Origin: a virus
Length of the DNA: 57,920 nucleotides
Strand: one strand, 5' to 3'
IMG/VR virus record: IMGVR_UViG_3300011115_000450
Span: 1 to 57,920 of that record
The position numbers and the translations under genes were made by a program. Under the pieces are notes generated by a model. It worked only from the letters and a program-made list of their open reading frames with translations, did no database searches and was not told where the DNA came from. Below are positions 16,372-24,770 of this stretch, piece after piece (positions within the stretch are counted from its first letter, which is position 1; the number at the start of each line of letters is the position of its first letter).

Positions 16372-17469
16372 TTAAGCTCCTTTCACATAAGAAAGCGGAC
16401 CTTTGGCAGATGGAGCAAAATTACCCTGAGCCAACGATTTACCTTTATGTTTTCGTATGTTTTCGCGCATTTCGTCAAGTTTTTTAGCCCCTGCATCTGA
16501 CGATCCATCGCCAAGCATAGAAACTGTTTGAGCATCAATTACATACTCTCCATCTGACAATCGAGCGGGGATGCTATCCGACGTTCCAGTGCCGCCCCCT
16601 TTGACATACCGCCCCTGTGCAGCAGGAAGCCTATTGTTGTTAAAAAATGATTGTTGTGGACCATACCCATAATTGGTGTCTACCTTGTATGCAGTTTGTT
16701 GCCGATCAAATGGGACATTAGACAAGTGACGGCCCTGTCCATAGTCATCATCATTTTGCCCAGCAACACCTGTTTTCTTGCCCCCACTGTTGCTTGCCGC
16801 CGCAGCCCCCATCAACAAAAGAGGGGCCATTTTCATTAAGTCAAACCCACCTTTACCACCAAACATGCTGCTAAAAATGCTAGACCCGCCTTTTGCAGAA
16901 GCATTGCCGCCAGTGGTTCCAGTAGAATCTGCAATGCTTGCATCTCTTACGCCGCCAGCCGTTGATCCGGCATTTGCAGCTGCGGTTGGACCCATGCCAA
17001 GATAATCCAAAACATACGGTGACGCGCCACCGGCCAAACCGCCGATTAATGCCGCTTTCCCGCCACCTCCTGTCAGCAGTCCAGCACCGGCCCCTAGCAA
17101 CCCGCTGCCAATAGCCGTAGAGGCTGTTGATGATAACCCAAGGCCAAGAGCGTCATTGATGCCTGATCCGAGATAATCGCCAGCACCAAGAAGCGTTGCA
17201 CCAATACCCACAGCAGGGCCAACCCAATCTTTAACATCATCCCACATGCTGAAGGCAGGAATACCTGTCTGCGGGTTGATCTTAGGCTCACCAAACTGCT
17301 GCTTCATCCATTCGTATTCGTCCTTGTTAATGTGGACGATCATGGTGTCATCGTGCTGGCCAGCTTTGCTAACGCGATTAGCGGCTTCGTTTAGGCCACC
17401 ACGGGCATACTTTTCAGGGCGAGCAGAGAAATTTACAGACACAGGAAATGTATCGACCATTTTACTCAC
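16372..17469 (-). CDS. Virion-associated protein with glycine-rich core and shared C-terminal module (365 aa)
   Basis: Three parts are visible. Residues about 35-75 carry DDTMIVHINKDEYEWMKQ followed by INPQTGIPAF, which matches a segment of the 986-aa protein at 38814-41774. The middle (about 85-170) is hydrophobic and Ala/Gly-rich, as expected for membrane penetration (AVGIGATLLGAGDYLG, GLLGAGAGLLTGGGGKAAL). The end has YGYGPQQSF, also shared with the 986-aa protein, and TSDSIPARLSDGEYVIDAQT, a motif frequent in phage structural proteins. I infer a minor virion or ejection protein. It overlaps the 79-aa gene upstream by 8 bp. Confidence 0.6.
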   Translation of the reverse strand: MSKMVDTFPVSVNFSARPEKYARGGLNEAANRVSKAGQHDDTMIVHINKDEYEWMKQQFGEPKINPQTGIPAFSMWDDVKDWVGPAVGIGATLLGAGDYLGSGINDALGLGLSSTASTAIGSGLLGAGAGLLTGGGGKAALIGGLAGGASPYVLDYLGMGPTAAANAGSTAGGVRDASIADSTGTTGGNASAKGGSSIFSSMFGGKGGFDLMKMAPLLLMGAAAASNSGGKKTGVAGQNDDDYGQGRHLSNVPFDRQQTAYKVDTNYGYGPQQSFFNNNRLPAAQGRYVKGGGTGTSDSIPARLSDGEYVIDAQTVSMLGDGSSDAGAKKLDEMRENIRKHKGKSLAQGNFAPSAKGPLSYVKGA

Positions 17470-17701
17470 CTGTCACAGTTTGGAGCAATCTTTCAGCCCA
17501 ATCACGCCAATCGTCAAACTCGTATGGATCTGGAACGTATCCCTGCCACTCATTGTTAATAAGCATAACAGACCTTGCCCATTCCCGCCATTGTTTTGGA
17601 TCTTCCAAACGGCCCAAATATCCCCCATTTTTAATGAGTTCAGGGGCCATTTTGTCGGTCCACTCAAAGACATCCATCATTATTGGGTTGATACCGATCA
17701 T
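17462..17701 (-). CDS. Small tail-region protein (79 aa)
   Basis: A 79-residue protein, MIGINPIMMDVFEWTDKMA at the start and ending EFDDWRDWAERLLQTVTGE. It is acidic and rich in Trp. Its ATG overlaps the stop of the connector-like gene upstream and its end overlaps the next gene, so it is translated within the late mRNA. A similar short Trp-rich protein often follows tail or connector genes in related phages as I recall them, but I cannot name a family. Confidence 0.55.
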   Translation of the reverse strand: MIGINPIMMDVFEWTDKMAPELIKNGGYLGRLEDPKQWREWARSVMLINNEWQGYVPDPYEFDDWRDWAERLLQTVTGE

Positions 17702-19503
17702 CCAAGCACCGTCCCGTCTGCTGGTTCGATATGCGCCAAAGTCTGCCCAAGTTGATAATCGCCACCCACCGCATTGCTGATGAACTTGAACCTCATCTGT
17801 CTGCGGATTGTCTTGAAATACACAACCTGATCCTGCACAGGCATCCCGTCCGTCACTTCAGGAAAGTATTGTGGGTCTGTGCTGACTTCAGGAGATCTAG
17901 CGTTGGCCCGGCCCGTAACCTCAACAGACATTTCACCCTTTTGAACGAAGTCTGGCTCAATCATCACAACGCGCAAGCTCTTATTCTGAGAGTCATTTGC
18001 GGCAGGAAGGCTGATGTCAGACGTTTCAAAGTATGACAGGATTGGAGTCAACAATGACCCTGTGTTTTCGTCTAGCCCTTTTTCGTGCATCCAAAGGGAA
18101 TAACCAGTCAGGGCATTAACGGTGATCTTGAACCCAGATCCGCCGCCACCAAGCGCGGTAGATGCTACGGTTAAAATGTCGCCTACCTGATAATTGATGC
18201 CAGTGTTTACCAGTGTGACGCTTGTAACTGCGCCACTAGCTACAACGATATTTGCCGTCGCTTCCGAACCGCCGATATATGTGGAGCCTGAAGTGTAGAT
18301 TAGCGGGACTTGGTAGTATGTTCCATCCGTATAGCTAGATCCGGGGATAAGCGTTCCAAGTTCGAGAATGGAGTTGATGCTCGTTGTCCCGGTCATCAAA
18401 GGATATTGGAACACTTTTGCGTATTGACCGTTGCTGCGGCCATAGTTTGGTAGGATTGTGTCATACCAAGTTTGCTCACGCACATTGTAGATAACAGCAT
18501 GGGTGCAATTTTCCGCATCCCCGAACGGGAAGCACCACCAGATTTCACCCCACCGAGGAACCTTAAATGAATAGACCTTCTGACGCTGGTTGTAGTTCAG
18601 ATTGTCGTAGAACCAATTAAGGTTCATGTCGTTCGGGACTTCTCGAACAACGCCGTTATACATCATAAACTGGTCAACCCCAGCCCAGAAATACACGCCG
18701 TTGTATTCAACGACACACTGTTGCGAAAGGATTGAGCTTTCGTCGGTCAGTGTATCGAATGACCACGTTGCGTCGCCGCCAACATACGACACGCGCAAGA
18801 GGCTATCCAAACTCCACAGCAAAGCAGAGGGAGCATTTGCTGCACCGCCGCGAGTCACAATTCCAAATACTATCTTCTGCGCTGTGACATAGGCATCACC
18901 ACCGCCATTTGCCACCGTCCAATCGGTAAGATCATCTGGAGCAGACCAAGCAAAATAGCCGTTTGACCCATAGGCTGTTAGATACGGGTGCATGACCAAC
19001 ACGCCACCAGAAACAGATGGTGATGTCCCGCCAATAGGCACAAGGCGGTCAATCGAGTTCATCGGACCGCCATAGATAGGAAGTGCTGCATCGCTCGAAA
19101 TATCGGCCAAAGAAGGAGAAGCATGAGCAATTAAAGCCGCAGAAGCTGTGATTGGGTCATAGATTGCGTCCATGCTCCAAATGTTGTTGCCATCTTTTGT
19201 GAATGTCAGTGGGGTTCTGTCATACGTCTGAGATGTCGCAAAGTCATCCATGCCAACGGTAATTTGCTCTAGGTAGTTTGCGCTACCAATATGCAGATAC
19301 AGAATATTGTTGTTTGACCACGAATAAATGCCAGTCGCAATTCCACTGACGCTGTTTGACAGCTGCTTGTAGCCACCCATTTTACGAGGCAGTTTTCTGT
19401 GGAATCTGCACCACTGGCCATCAACGTAGAAGTCACCTTCGTATTTGGTTCCGTCACGTTTGATGCCAGCTAATGATGCTATTTTGACTGGTTTTGTGGC
19501 CAT
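17698..19503 (-). CDS. Head-to-tail connector / packaged-DNA stabilisation protein, gp10-like beta-propeller (601 aa)
   Basis: A 601-residue beta-rich protein with repeated blades: GYFAWSAPDDLTDWTVAN, DSLLRVSYVGG, YFWAGVDQFMMYNGVVREV and EIWWCFPFGDAENCTHAVIYNVREQTWYD-type segments (quoted in parts). These recall P22 gp10-like stabilisation proteins that cap the portal channel. Near residues 385-465 there is a Gly/Ser-rich module (TDGTYYQVPL..GGSEATANIVVASGAVTSVTLV..YQVGDILTVA..GGGGSGFKI) that is also present in the next fibre-like gene, so it looks like an inserted domain. The start overlaps the fibre gene stop. Connector identity is by pattern and context. Confidence 0.6.
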   Translation of the reverse strand: MATKPVKIASLAGIKRDGTKYEGDFYVDGQWCRFHRKLPRKMGGYKQLSNSVSGIATGIYSWSNNNILYLHIGSANYLEQITVGMDDFATSQTYDRTPLTFTKDGNNIWSMDAIYDPITASAALIAHASPSLADISSDAALPIYGGPMNSIDRLVPIGGTSPSVSGGVLVMHPYLTAYGSNGYFAWSAPDDLTDWTVANGGGDAYVTAQKIVFGIVTRGGAANAPSALLWSLDSLLRVSYVGGDATWSFDTLTDESSILSQQCVVEYNGVYFWAGVDQFMMYNGVVREVPNDMNLNWFYDNLNYNQRQKVYSFKVPRWGEIWWCFPFGDAENCTHAVIYNVREQTWYDTILPNYGRSNGQYAKVFQYPLMTGTTSINSILELGTLIPGSSYTDGTYYQVPLIYTSGSTYIGGSEATANIVVASGAVTSVTLVNTGINYQVGDILTVASTALGGGGSGFKITVNALTGYSLWMHEKGLDENTGSLLTPILSYFETSDISLPAANDSQNKSLRVVMIEPDFVQKGEMSVEVTGRANARSPEVSTDPQYFPEVTDGMPVQDQVVYFKTIRRQMRFKFISNAVGGDYQLGQTLAHIEPADGTVLG

Positions 19504-21062
19504 TACCCAAGCCCTACCGCATAAGCGATTGCGACATTTGTTGTTTCTGCTGTTGAGTAAACATCAAGGGCAGTTCGTGCCGCTGTAGCTGTGACTGTCG
19601 CAACCGGGATGGAGAACCCTGCACCTGAGCCGCCGATGCTTGTGTTAGCAGCCGAAAGAGTATCCCCTACAAGATAGCCAGATCCGGGGTTAACAAGCGT
19701 TACAGCCGAAACCGCACCAGCAGCAACTGTAATATTTGCTGTTGCGCCAGTTCCAGATCCACCTGTGAGGGCAACGGCTGGATAGCTTCCCGTCCCAAGA
19801 TAGCCAGACCCCCCAGTGATTGAGCCAAGGGTTGCAATGGCATATGGCGAAGTGAACAGAGTCTTGCCAAGCGTTGATGCGCCAAGTGTAGTCTGAGCCG
19901 CAGCCTGAGTTGTCGTTGCAAACAGCGCAATACCAGTTGAGCCACCGCCAAGATTAATCAAGGCTTGCGATGCTGTCGTTGCTCCAGTGCCACCGTTGGC
20001 AATCGAAATAGGTGTGGAGATGCCAGCTGTTGCCGCATTGACTACGTTGGTTCCGTCGCAATACAGGATAGCGCGAGAGTTTTGCGGGACGGCATACCCA
20101 GTTGCTGTCGGCGAAGTCCTGATGGTGACAGTGAAAGACCCAGTTGTTGCGTTATCGACCCAATATTGCTGGATTGTCGGGGGAACAATCACATTAATAT
20201 CGGCGTTAAGCGCACCAGTGAATTTGTAGGCAATCCTATTCTGTTCAGCAGATGACAGCGTGTAGTTATATGGATTGGGAGTTGATGAGCTTGGCAACAC
20301 AATCTGAGTGTAATCAAACGCAAAGTTTACGTTCTGGCCAAACCCGATTGTGTAATAGCTAGTGCCGTCGCAGAAGATAATGCAGGACTCTGTTGGGGCA
20401 ATATCCTTCGTCAGAGATCCGTCGATGGTTGCCGACCCAGATGGGTTGATAGTAAGAACACCCGTCCCTTGGTTGCGAAGATTAACGAACCAGTCACTCC
20501 CCACCGTAACAGGGTTATCAAGGGTCAGAACGCCACTGGAGCCAGTCCATAGCACAACACTAGCTCGTTGCGCCGATGATATTGAATAGCTGGTAGAAAT
20601 GGAAAGGACAGGCATTGACTGGTTAAGAGTCGTCGTGATTGCCTTAATGCCGTATCCAGCAAGAGCCGCAGCGTTACCAGACCCAACCGTTGCGCCATAC
20701 TGAAGAGCAACCCACACCCCAGCAGCAGTCGTATTGTCGCTGACATAAACTTGCCAAAGCTGGCCAGTCGTCGGAGCGCAAATCGTTGTCCCCGCCGCAT
20801 TAACAATCGTAAAGGTCTGTGTCCCGACATTGTTAAAAAGGATTGTCTGGCCAGTTGACGCTAGATTTGCATCTGGCAGGAAGATCTTCTTCCCGCTTGT
20901 CGTGCAGTTAACATCGACAATCGCAGCTGCAATATCAACGACATTGTTGGTCTCAAGCGGCCATGAAAGGACAACATCAGCAGGACTGAGCGTCAGTGCA
21001 TAGTATGACACATTGCTTGGGTAGATCGTGGACCCACCAAACACATTTGTATAAACGCTCAT
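19503..21062 (-). CDS. Tail fibre-like protein (519 aa)
   Basis: A 519-residue Thr/Ser/Gly/Ala-rich beta protein. The first 340 residues contain three similar repeats of the type GVLTINPSGSATIDG and SCIIFCDGTSYYTIG / SRAILYCDGTNVVN. Next comes ISIANGGTGATTASQALINLG, a motif typical of phage tail fibres. Near 411-490 is a module TGSYPAVALTGGSGTGATA..VSAVTLVNPGSGYLVGD shared with the neighbouring connector gene. Likely a trimeric appendage. No chaperone gene is obvious. Confidence 0.7.
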   Translation of the reverse strand: MSVYTNVFGGSTIYPSNVSYYALTLSPADVVLSWPLETNNVVDIAAAIVDVNCTTSGKKIFLPDANLASTGQTILFNNVGTQTFTIVNAAGTTICAPTTGQLWQVYVSDNTTAAGVWVALQYGATVGSGNAAALAGYGIKAITTTLNQSMPVLSISTSYSISSAQRASVVLWTGSSGVLTLDNPVTVGSDWFVNLRNQGTGVLTINPSGSATIDGSLTKDIAPTESCIIFCDGTSYYTIGFGQNVNFAFDYTQIVLPSSSTPNPYNYTLSSAEQNRIAYKFTGALNADINVIVPPTIQQYWVDNATTGSFTVTIRTSPTATGYAVPQNSRAILYCDGTNVVNAATAGISTPISIANGGTGATTASQALINLGGGSTGIALFATTTQAAAQTTLGASTLGKTLFTSPYAIATLGSITGGSGYLGTGSYPAVALTGGSGTGATANITVAAGAVSAVTLVNPGSGYLVGDTLSAANTSIGGSGAGFSIPVATVTATAARTALDVYSTAETTNVAIAYAVGLG

Positions 21063-21722
21063 TTAAGCCTCCGTCCTTGACGTAGAACGATCAGTGATCT
21101 TCTTGATGTCCTCTGTGTTAAGAGAGGCTTTAGCGTCGTCGTAAAAGTTTTTCCACACCCCAATGCGCTCATCGTTCTTGAGGAAGGGGGTTGCTTCCAA
21201 CAAAGCACCATACAGAATAAGCTGCGGAGCGTATTCCGTCAGCCAGTTTGTTTGTTGCTCTGTGCTGAGAAGGGGAGGAAGCTCGTAATAAAGGACTTCA
21301 AACGGATAGTTCTGATCAGGGGTCGCAGCAAAAATCCAGTTTGTATAGCTGTAATCTGCGTAGAACTGTGGCGCACCAAAAACAGTTTCATCGGGCCAGA
21401 AGTTGCGAAGATACTCGTAGGATCGTGGAAAGATTTGATTGCGGGTGTTGTATGTTGCGCCACTTCCAAAGTTTATGGAGATTGTTTCGCGCCATCTGTC
21501 CGGCTTGGGATAGACGGCCAATCCAGCCACCATCTGCGAGGTGGTGACAACCTGAAAGCCTTGGATCTTCAGTTCACGCGAGATGCGGCGTTCGGCAAGC
21601 GTAATCAGTCTCGGAATCTGTTCAAAAACAATGGGGTCAACTTCAGCAGAATACCCGCGCTCAAGGTAATTTCTTACATCAGCTTGCAACTCATTGAATG
21701 TCATTCCGGTTTGGGATGTCAT
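21063..21722 (-). CDS. Head-tail adaptor protein, SU10-adaptor-like (219 aa)
   Basis: A 219-residue protein with IVFEQIPRLITLAERRISR near residue 30, the helix pattern of phage adaptor proteins of the SU10 type, followed by a beta-rich middle (YEYLRNFWPDE, PFEVLYYELPPLL) and a C-terminal helix (YAPQLILYGALLEATPFLKN). Such proteins form the ring between portal and tail. Its start overlaps the endolysin stop. The name rests on the N-terminal pattern and on position beside connector genes. Confidence 0.6.
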   Translation of the reverse strand: MTSQTGMTFNELQADVRNYLERGYSAEVDPIVFEQIPRLITLAERRISRELKIQGFQVVTTSQMVAGLAVYPKPDRWRETISINFGSGATYNTRNQIFPRSYEYLRNFWPDETVFGAPQFYADYSYTNWIFAATPDQNYPFEVLYYELPPLLSTEQQTNWLTEYAPQLILYGALLEATPFLKNDERIGVWKNFYDDAKASLNTEDIKKITDRSTSRTEA

Positions 21723-22318
21723 GCCAAGAACCTTTCATACGCACTTGCCAACTTTACATCATATTGGTTCTGAGCGTAAGCGGGTCCGTTGTATTTTTTA
21801 GCAAATCCGGCCCAATCTTTGTTCTGTATTTCATCAACCAGCCCAGCGGACCTAATAAAGTTGGCCATGTGCTTCAGTTGGTTGCCTTCACTCTCCATTG
21901 CCTGTTCAACCATCTCGGCAACAGACGATGCTCCAGCGGCTTTGTAGTTCGATCCCATGATCTGCCCAAGTCCCCATGACGTAGCCAGCAAAGCAGCATC
22001 TGGGTCTATTTCGTAAGCGGCTTCGATCTCCGCATAGACCGCATCAGACCCTCTAGGGTATGGCTTCTCACCCCATTTTGGGTAAGCCAGACCAGCCTCA
22101 ACAGCCAATTCCAGCTTCTCTGGCTGGGCCTTGAGCCACTTGTAGAAATGATGCCGTTCAAACAAAGCCTTTGGCCGGCCAGCTGCGTCGAACCCAGAAC
22201 CAGCCGCTTCAACAGACATAACAGCGCGAAGGGCAGCTGGTTCAATGTCTAATTCATGCGCCGTAGCCACAACGTCATCCGGCTGAATTTTTGCCGCAGC
22301 ACCTTTGAACCCGTTCAT
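21719..22318 (-). CDS. Endolysin, N-acetylmuramidase family (199 aa)
   Basis: Matches the N-acetylmuramidase (formerly DUF3380) endolysin family: RAVMSVEAAGSGFDAAGRPK at 31-50 with Glu37 the expected catalytic acid, LFERHHFYKWL, then AALLATSWGLGQIMGSNYKA and WAGFAKKYNGPAYAQNQYD. It would cleave the glycan strand of peptidoglycan. There is no signal peptide, so release needs the holin encoded immediately upstream (22315-22833), whose stop overlaps this start. No separate cell-wall-binding domain follows the catalytic part, which is common for Gram-negative hosts. Confidence 0.9.
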   Translation of the reverse strand: MNGFKGAAAKIQPDDVVATAHELDIEPAALRAVMSVEAAGSGFDAAGRPKALFERHHFYKWLKAQPEKLELAVEAGLAYPKWGEKPYPRGSDAVYAEIEAAYEIDPDAALLATSWGLGQIMGSNYKAAGASSVAEMVEQAMESEGNQLKHMANFIRSAGLVDEIQNKDWAGFAKKYNGPAYAQNQYDVKLASAYERFLA

Positions 22319-22833
22319 TTCTTATCTCCAACCATAGCGTCAGTCTTTGCTTTGCTGCCAGCCGACGATCCAAAGTAAAACTGCACGATGCCCGTCCATG
22401 CTGTTCCAAGCGCACCGAGCATATAGATCAGTGTTTCAGAACCTGTTGGTGGCACACCTTTAGTCAGCAGCCAAGTTAAAATACCAAAGAACCCAAACGT
22501 GACCAAGATGGCCATTGCGCGGGGAATCCAGTCATTCGTGTGCATCTGCATATTTCGTGCAGAATCACGGTCCCCAGCTGCAATCTTCTCAAGATCAATG
22601 TCCAGCTCCTTCATTTTTAACTTGAAGGTGGCGTCTGTCTCTTTCAGCTTCTGCAACTGCTCTGGCGTGGCGTTCATTAGAGCGGCTGACACATCGGATT
22701 CGCTTGCATCCTGATGGCCGAACATTGCTTCCGAAAGAGTTTTCACTGCTAGCCCTGCGAGGGGACCACCAAGTGCTGTCGCTACTGTTGGTGCTACCTG
22801 AGCCAAAAGGCCACCGATTTTTGAAAGGTCCAT
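22315..22833 (-). CDS. Holin, GTA-type 3TM holin family (172 aa)
   Basis: The N-terminus (GGLLAQVAPTVATALGGPLAG) is a weakly hydrophobic helix, the middle is a charged helical region (LQKLKETDATFKLKMKELD, DRDSARNMQMHTND), and the end has two strong membrane helices: WIPRAMAILVTFGFFGILTW and LIYMLGALGTAWTGIVQFYFG, followed by SSAGSKAKTDAM. This is the pattern of the holin family first named from gene transfer agents. Its overlap with the endolysin gene supports the role: timing of inner-membrane permeabilisation. Confidence 0.8.
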   Translation of the reverse strand: MDLSKIGGLLAQVAPTVATALGGPLAGLAVKTLSEAMFGHQDASESDVSAALMNATPEQLQKLKETDATFKLKMKELDIDLEKIAAGDRDSARNMQMHTNDWIPRAMAILVTFGFFGILTWLLTKGVPPTGSETLIYMLGALGTAWTGIVQFYFGSSAGSKAKTDAMVGDKK

Positions 22834-23304
22834 TCATTTCATCCCCAAAAGTATGATCCCAACACAGAAAATTACCGCAACCCCAAACATGACAATGACG
22901 GTGACTACGGTTGCTTCCTTGATTTCCTCAAGTTTAGCGGCCCTAGCCTTCTCATCTTCCCATTTCTGGCGTTCAATTTCCTTGCGGATGTTAATCACCT
23001 CGCGCTGGACCTGATCCCATGCGGCCAGCCCATATGTCCCAACAAACAGGTTTCTGGCTTTAAGCGTTAGATCAAGAGCTTCAGCTTTGGCAGTATACCG
23101 TTCGATAGCAATCTGCTCTGCGCCTTTGGTGTTGAAGAATGTCTTCTTTGGTGGATCCGCTGCTATCTGCGTAAGTTTGGCCAGACTTCCCCATAGATCC
23201 GACAGATCCTTTGCCATGTGCTGGATCTCTTTTCCAGCAGCAATGCCAACCTTCAACCCGCTATATGCGGTTTGGGCGACAGCAAGGATTGTCAGCGGGT
23301 CCAT
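22834..23304 (-). CDS. Membrane protein of the lysis cluster (156 aa)
   Basis: A 156-residue protein with an amphipathic N-terminus (MDPLTILAVAQTAYSGLKVG), a long charged coiled-coil-like middle (VINIRKEIERQKWEDEKARA) and one C-terminal membrane helix (VVTVIVMFGVAVIFCVGIILL) ending at the terminus. It abuts the holin gene. The topology, with a long soluble part before a C-terminal anchor, is opposite to a classical i-spanin. A lysis accessory role is inferred from position only. Confidence 0.6.
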   Translation of the reverse strand: MDPLTILAVAQTAYSGLKVGIAAGKEIQHMAKDLSDLWGSLAKLTQIAADPPKKTFFNTKGAEQIAIERYTAKAEALDLTLKARNLFVGTYGLAAWDQVQREVINIRKEIERQKWEDEKARAAKLEEIKEATVVTVIVMFGVAVIFCVGIILLGMK

Positions 23305-23537
23305 TATTTGTCTGCCTTCGACTCAAGACGGTCAAATATCTTTCCAAGAATGTCTTTAACTTCCTTGATCTCGCTCTTGAACTCATCCTTGCGAATGTAG
23401 TTTGCCGGAAGATCAACCTCTATCTTATGCACGTTTGTGCGCAGATCTCCGACAGCATCCCACAAAGCCTTGCCAAACCAACCAAGGCCAGACATGACAA
23501 TGCCGATCAAGATGTTGATGATCTGTTGCATTTCCAT
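23304..23537 (-). CDS. Small membrane-anchored coiled-coil protein of the lysis cluster (77 aa)
   Basis: Seventy-seven residues: an N-terminal membrane helix (INILIGIVMSGLGWFGKAL), then LPANYIRKDEFKSEIKEVKD and a short helix ending FDRLESKADK. Proteins of this form commonly sit next to holin genes in phages of alphaproteobacteria and may act as small i-spanin-like or holin-modulating factors; neither is proven. Its frame overlaps the upstream fibre gene stop. Confidence 0.6.
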   Translation of the reverse strand: MEMQQIINILIGIVMSGLGWFGKALWDAVGDLRTNVHKIEVDLPANYIRKDEFKSEIKEVKDILGKIFDRLESKADK

Positions 23538-24760
23538 TACGCAATTTCCGCTTCAGCCGTGTAATGAACTGCACACTGGTTGCCAGCTGCTGTAGCGGCT
23601 GGAGAAGTTGCAGTGAAGCCAAACCCAGTTTCACCTGAGTTGACAGCCGTTGTAACCGTAAAATCGGCTGGAACCGTGATGTTCCTAGCCTGAGCATTGG
23701 CCGCAGATGGGTTGTAGAACGTAATAGTTGTTGGAGTCGTTCGCATTGTTGGTCGTAGCTGAATTGGCCCAGCTGCCATTGCAGTAGATGCCGCTACAAT
23801 TTGACCAAACGTCAACGCCCCGACAAGCCCTGCGTTCTGTGCTGGAGCTGTCCCTTGAGAAAACGACTTTTGGTAATAGCGTTGATTAGCCAGCAACTCA
23901 TGGCCATACAGGTTTTCTTCAAATGGAGTGGCAACGGCCCCATCCTCAAACTGCACACCAGTGACATAGAATGTTGCTGCTGATACAGCCACGACGTTAA
24001 CCGAGCTAGTTGCGCCAACATAGTTTGCCGATGCCCATGTTGACGCTGCACCAAGGAACGACGAACCAGCACCCATATTGAAGCGAACCCGGATACCAGC
24101 ACCATTGGTTGTCAGCCATGTTCCAGTTGTATCTCCGGGTATTGTGACGCTGACGCGCTGCCAGACACCGGGAGCGTCCACGTTGAATACAAACGGGTAT
24201 GAGCGGTTTCTTGCGCTGTTTGTCAAAGCCCCGCTATGCGTCCCCGTGATTGAACTAAAGACGTAGAACGAAAGCGTTACAGACTCAGCAAAAGTTGTCC
24301 CCCACCCAAGGTCAGAAATGTTGTAGCCTTCGATGGGCTGTTCAACAGCAAAATAGTCTGATGATGCTGGTGTGTATGCTGACGAGGAAATCACTCCAAG
24401 ATAATACTGGAATGGGTAGCTCACTGTTGTGATTGGGGTTGTCGTATAGCGACCTATTGTGAACTTAGAACCAGTTGAAACATAATATGCCCAACGATCC
24501 AAAACATATGTCAGTGTAGCTGTTGTTGTTGCTGAAACAGCAGTCCCTTCGTTACGCTGATCAAATGTCATATTGCCATTGATAAGTCGATTCCGAATGA
24601 AAGAGTATGGCGGCTTAAACGATCCATTGAGTGTTGTTGCGCCCGGAACTGTAAGCCCATTCCCAAGGGATACGTTGCCGCTCGTGTCCATCGCAATGTT
24701 GGTTACGGGTGAACCTGATGAGGCTGGGTTAAGGATGTTTGCTACGTTAAGAGTGGACAT
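23537..24760 (-). CDS. Tail fibre / receptor-binding protein (407 aa)
   Basis: A 407-residue protein. It starts with repeat-like segments (NPASSGSPVTNIAMDTSGNV), then IRNRLINGNMTFDQRNEG, VLDRWAYY and FYVTGVQFEDGAVATPFE. This series is familiar from C-terminal domains of phage and prophage tail fibres that resemble carbohydrate-binding jelly rolls. It ends with a separate beta module (residues about 300-407). Probably a receptor-binding fibre. It is the last of a row of fibre-like genes transcribed from 28593 to 23537. Confidence 0.7.
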   Translation of the reverse strand: MSTLNVANILNPASSGSPVTNIAMDTSGNVSLGNGLTVPGATTLNGSFKPPYSFIRNRLINGNMTFDQRNEGTAVSATTTATLTYVLDRWAYYVSTGSKFTIGRYTTTPITTVSYPFQYYLGVISSSAYTPASSDYFAVEQPIEGYNISDLGWGTTFAESVTLSFYVFSSITGTHSGALTNSARNRSYPFVFNVDAPGVWQRVSVTIPGDTTGTWLTTNGAGIRVRFNMGAGSSFLGAASTWASANYVGATSSVNVVAVSAATFYVTGVQFEDGAVATPFEENLYGHELLANQRYYQKSFSQGTAPAQNAGLVGALTFGQIVAASTAMAAGPIQLRPTMRTTPTTITFYNPSAANAQARNITVPADFTVTTAVNSGETGFGFTATSPAATAAGNQCAVHYTAEAEIA

Positions 24761-24770
24761 CTATGCCTCC

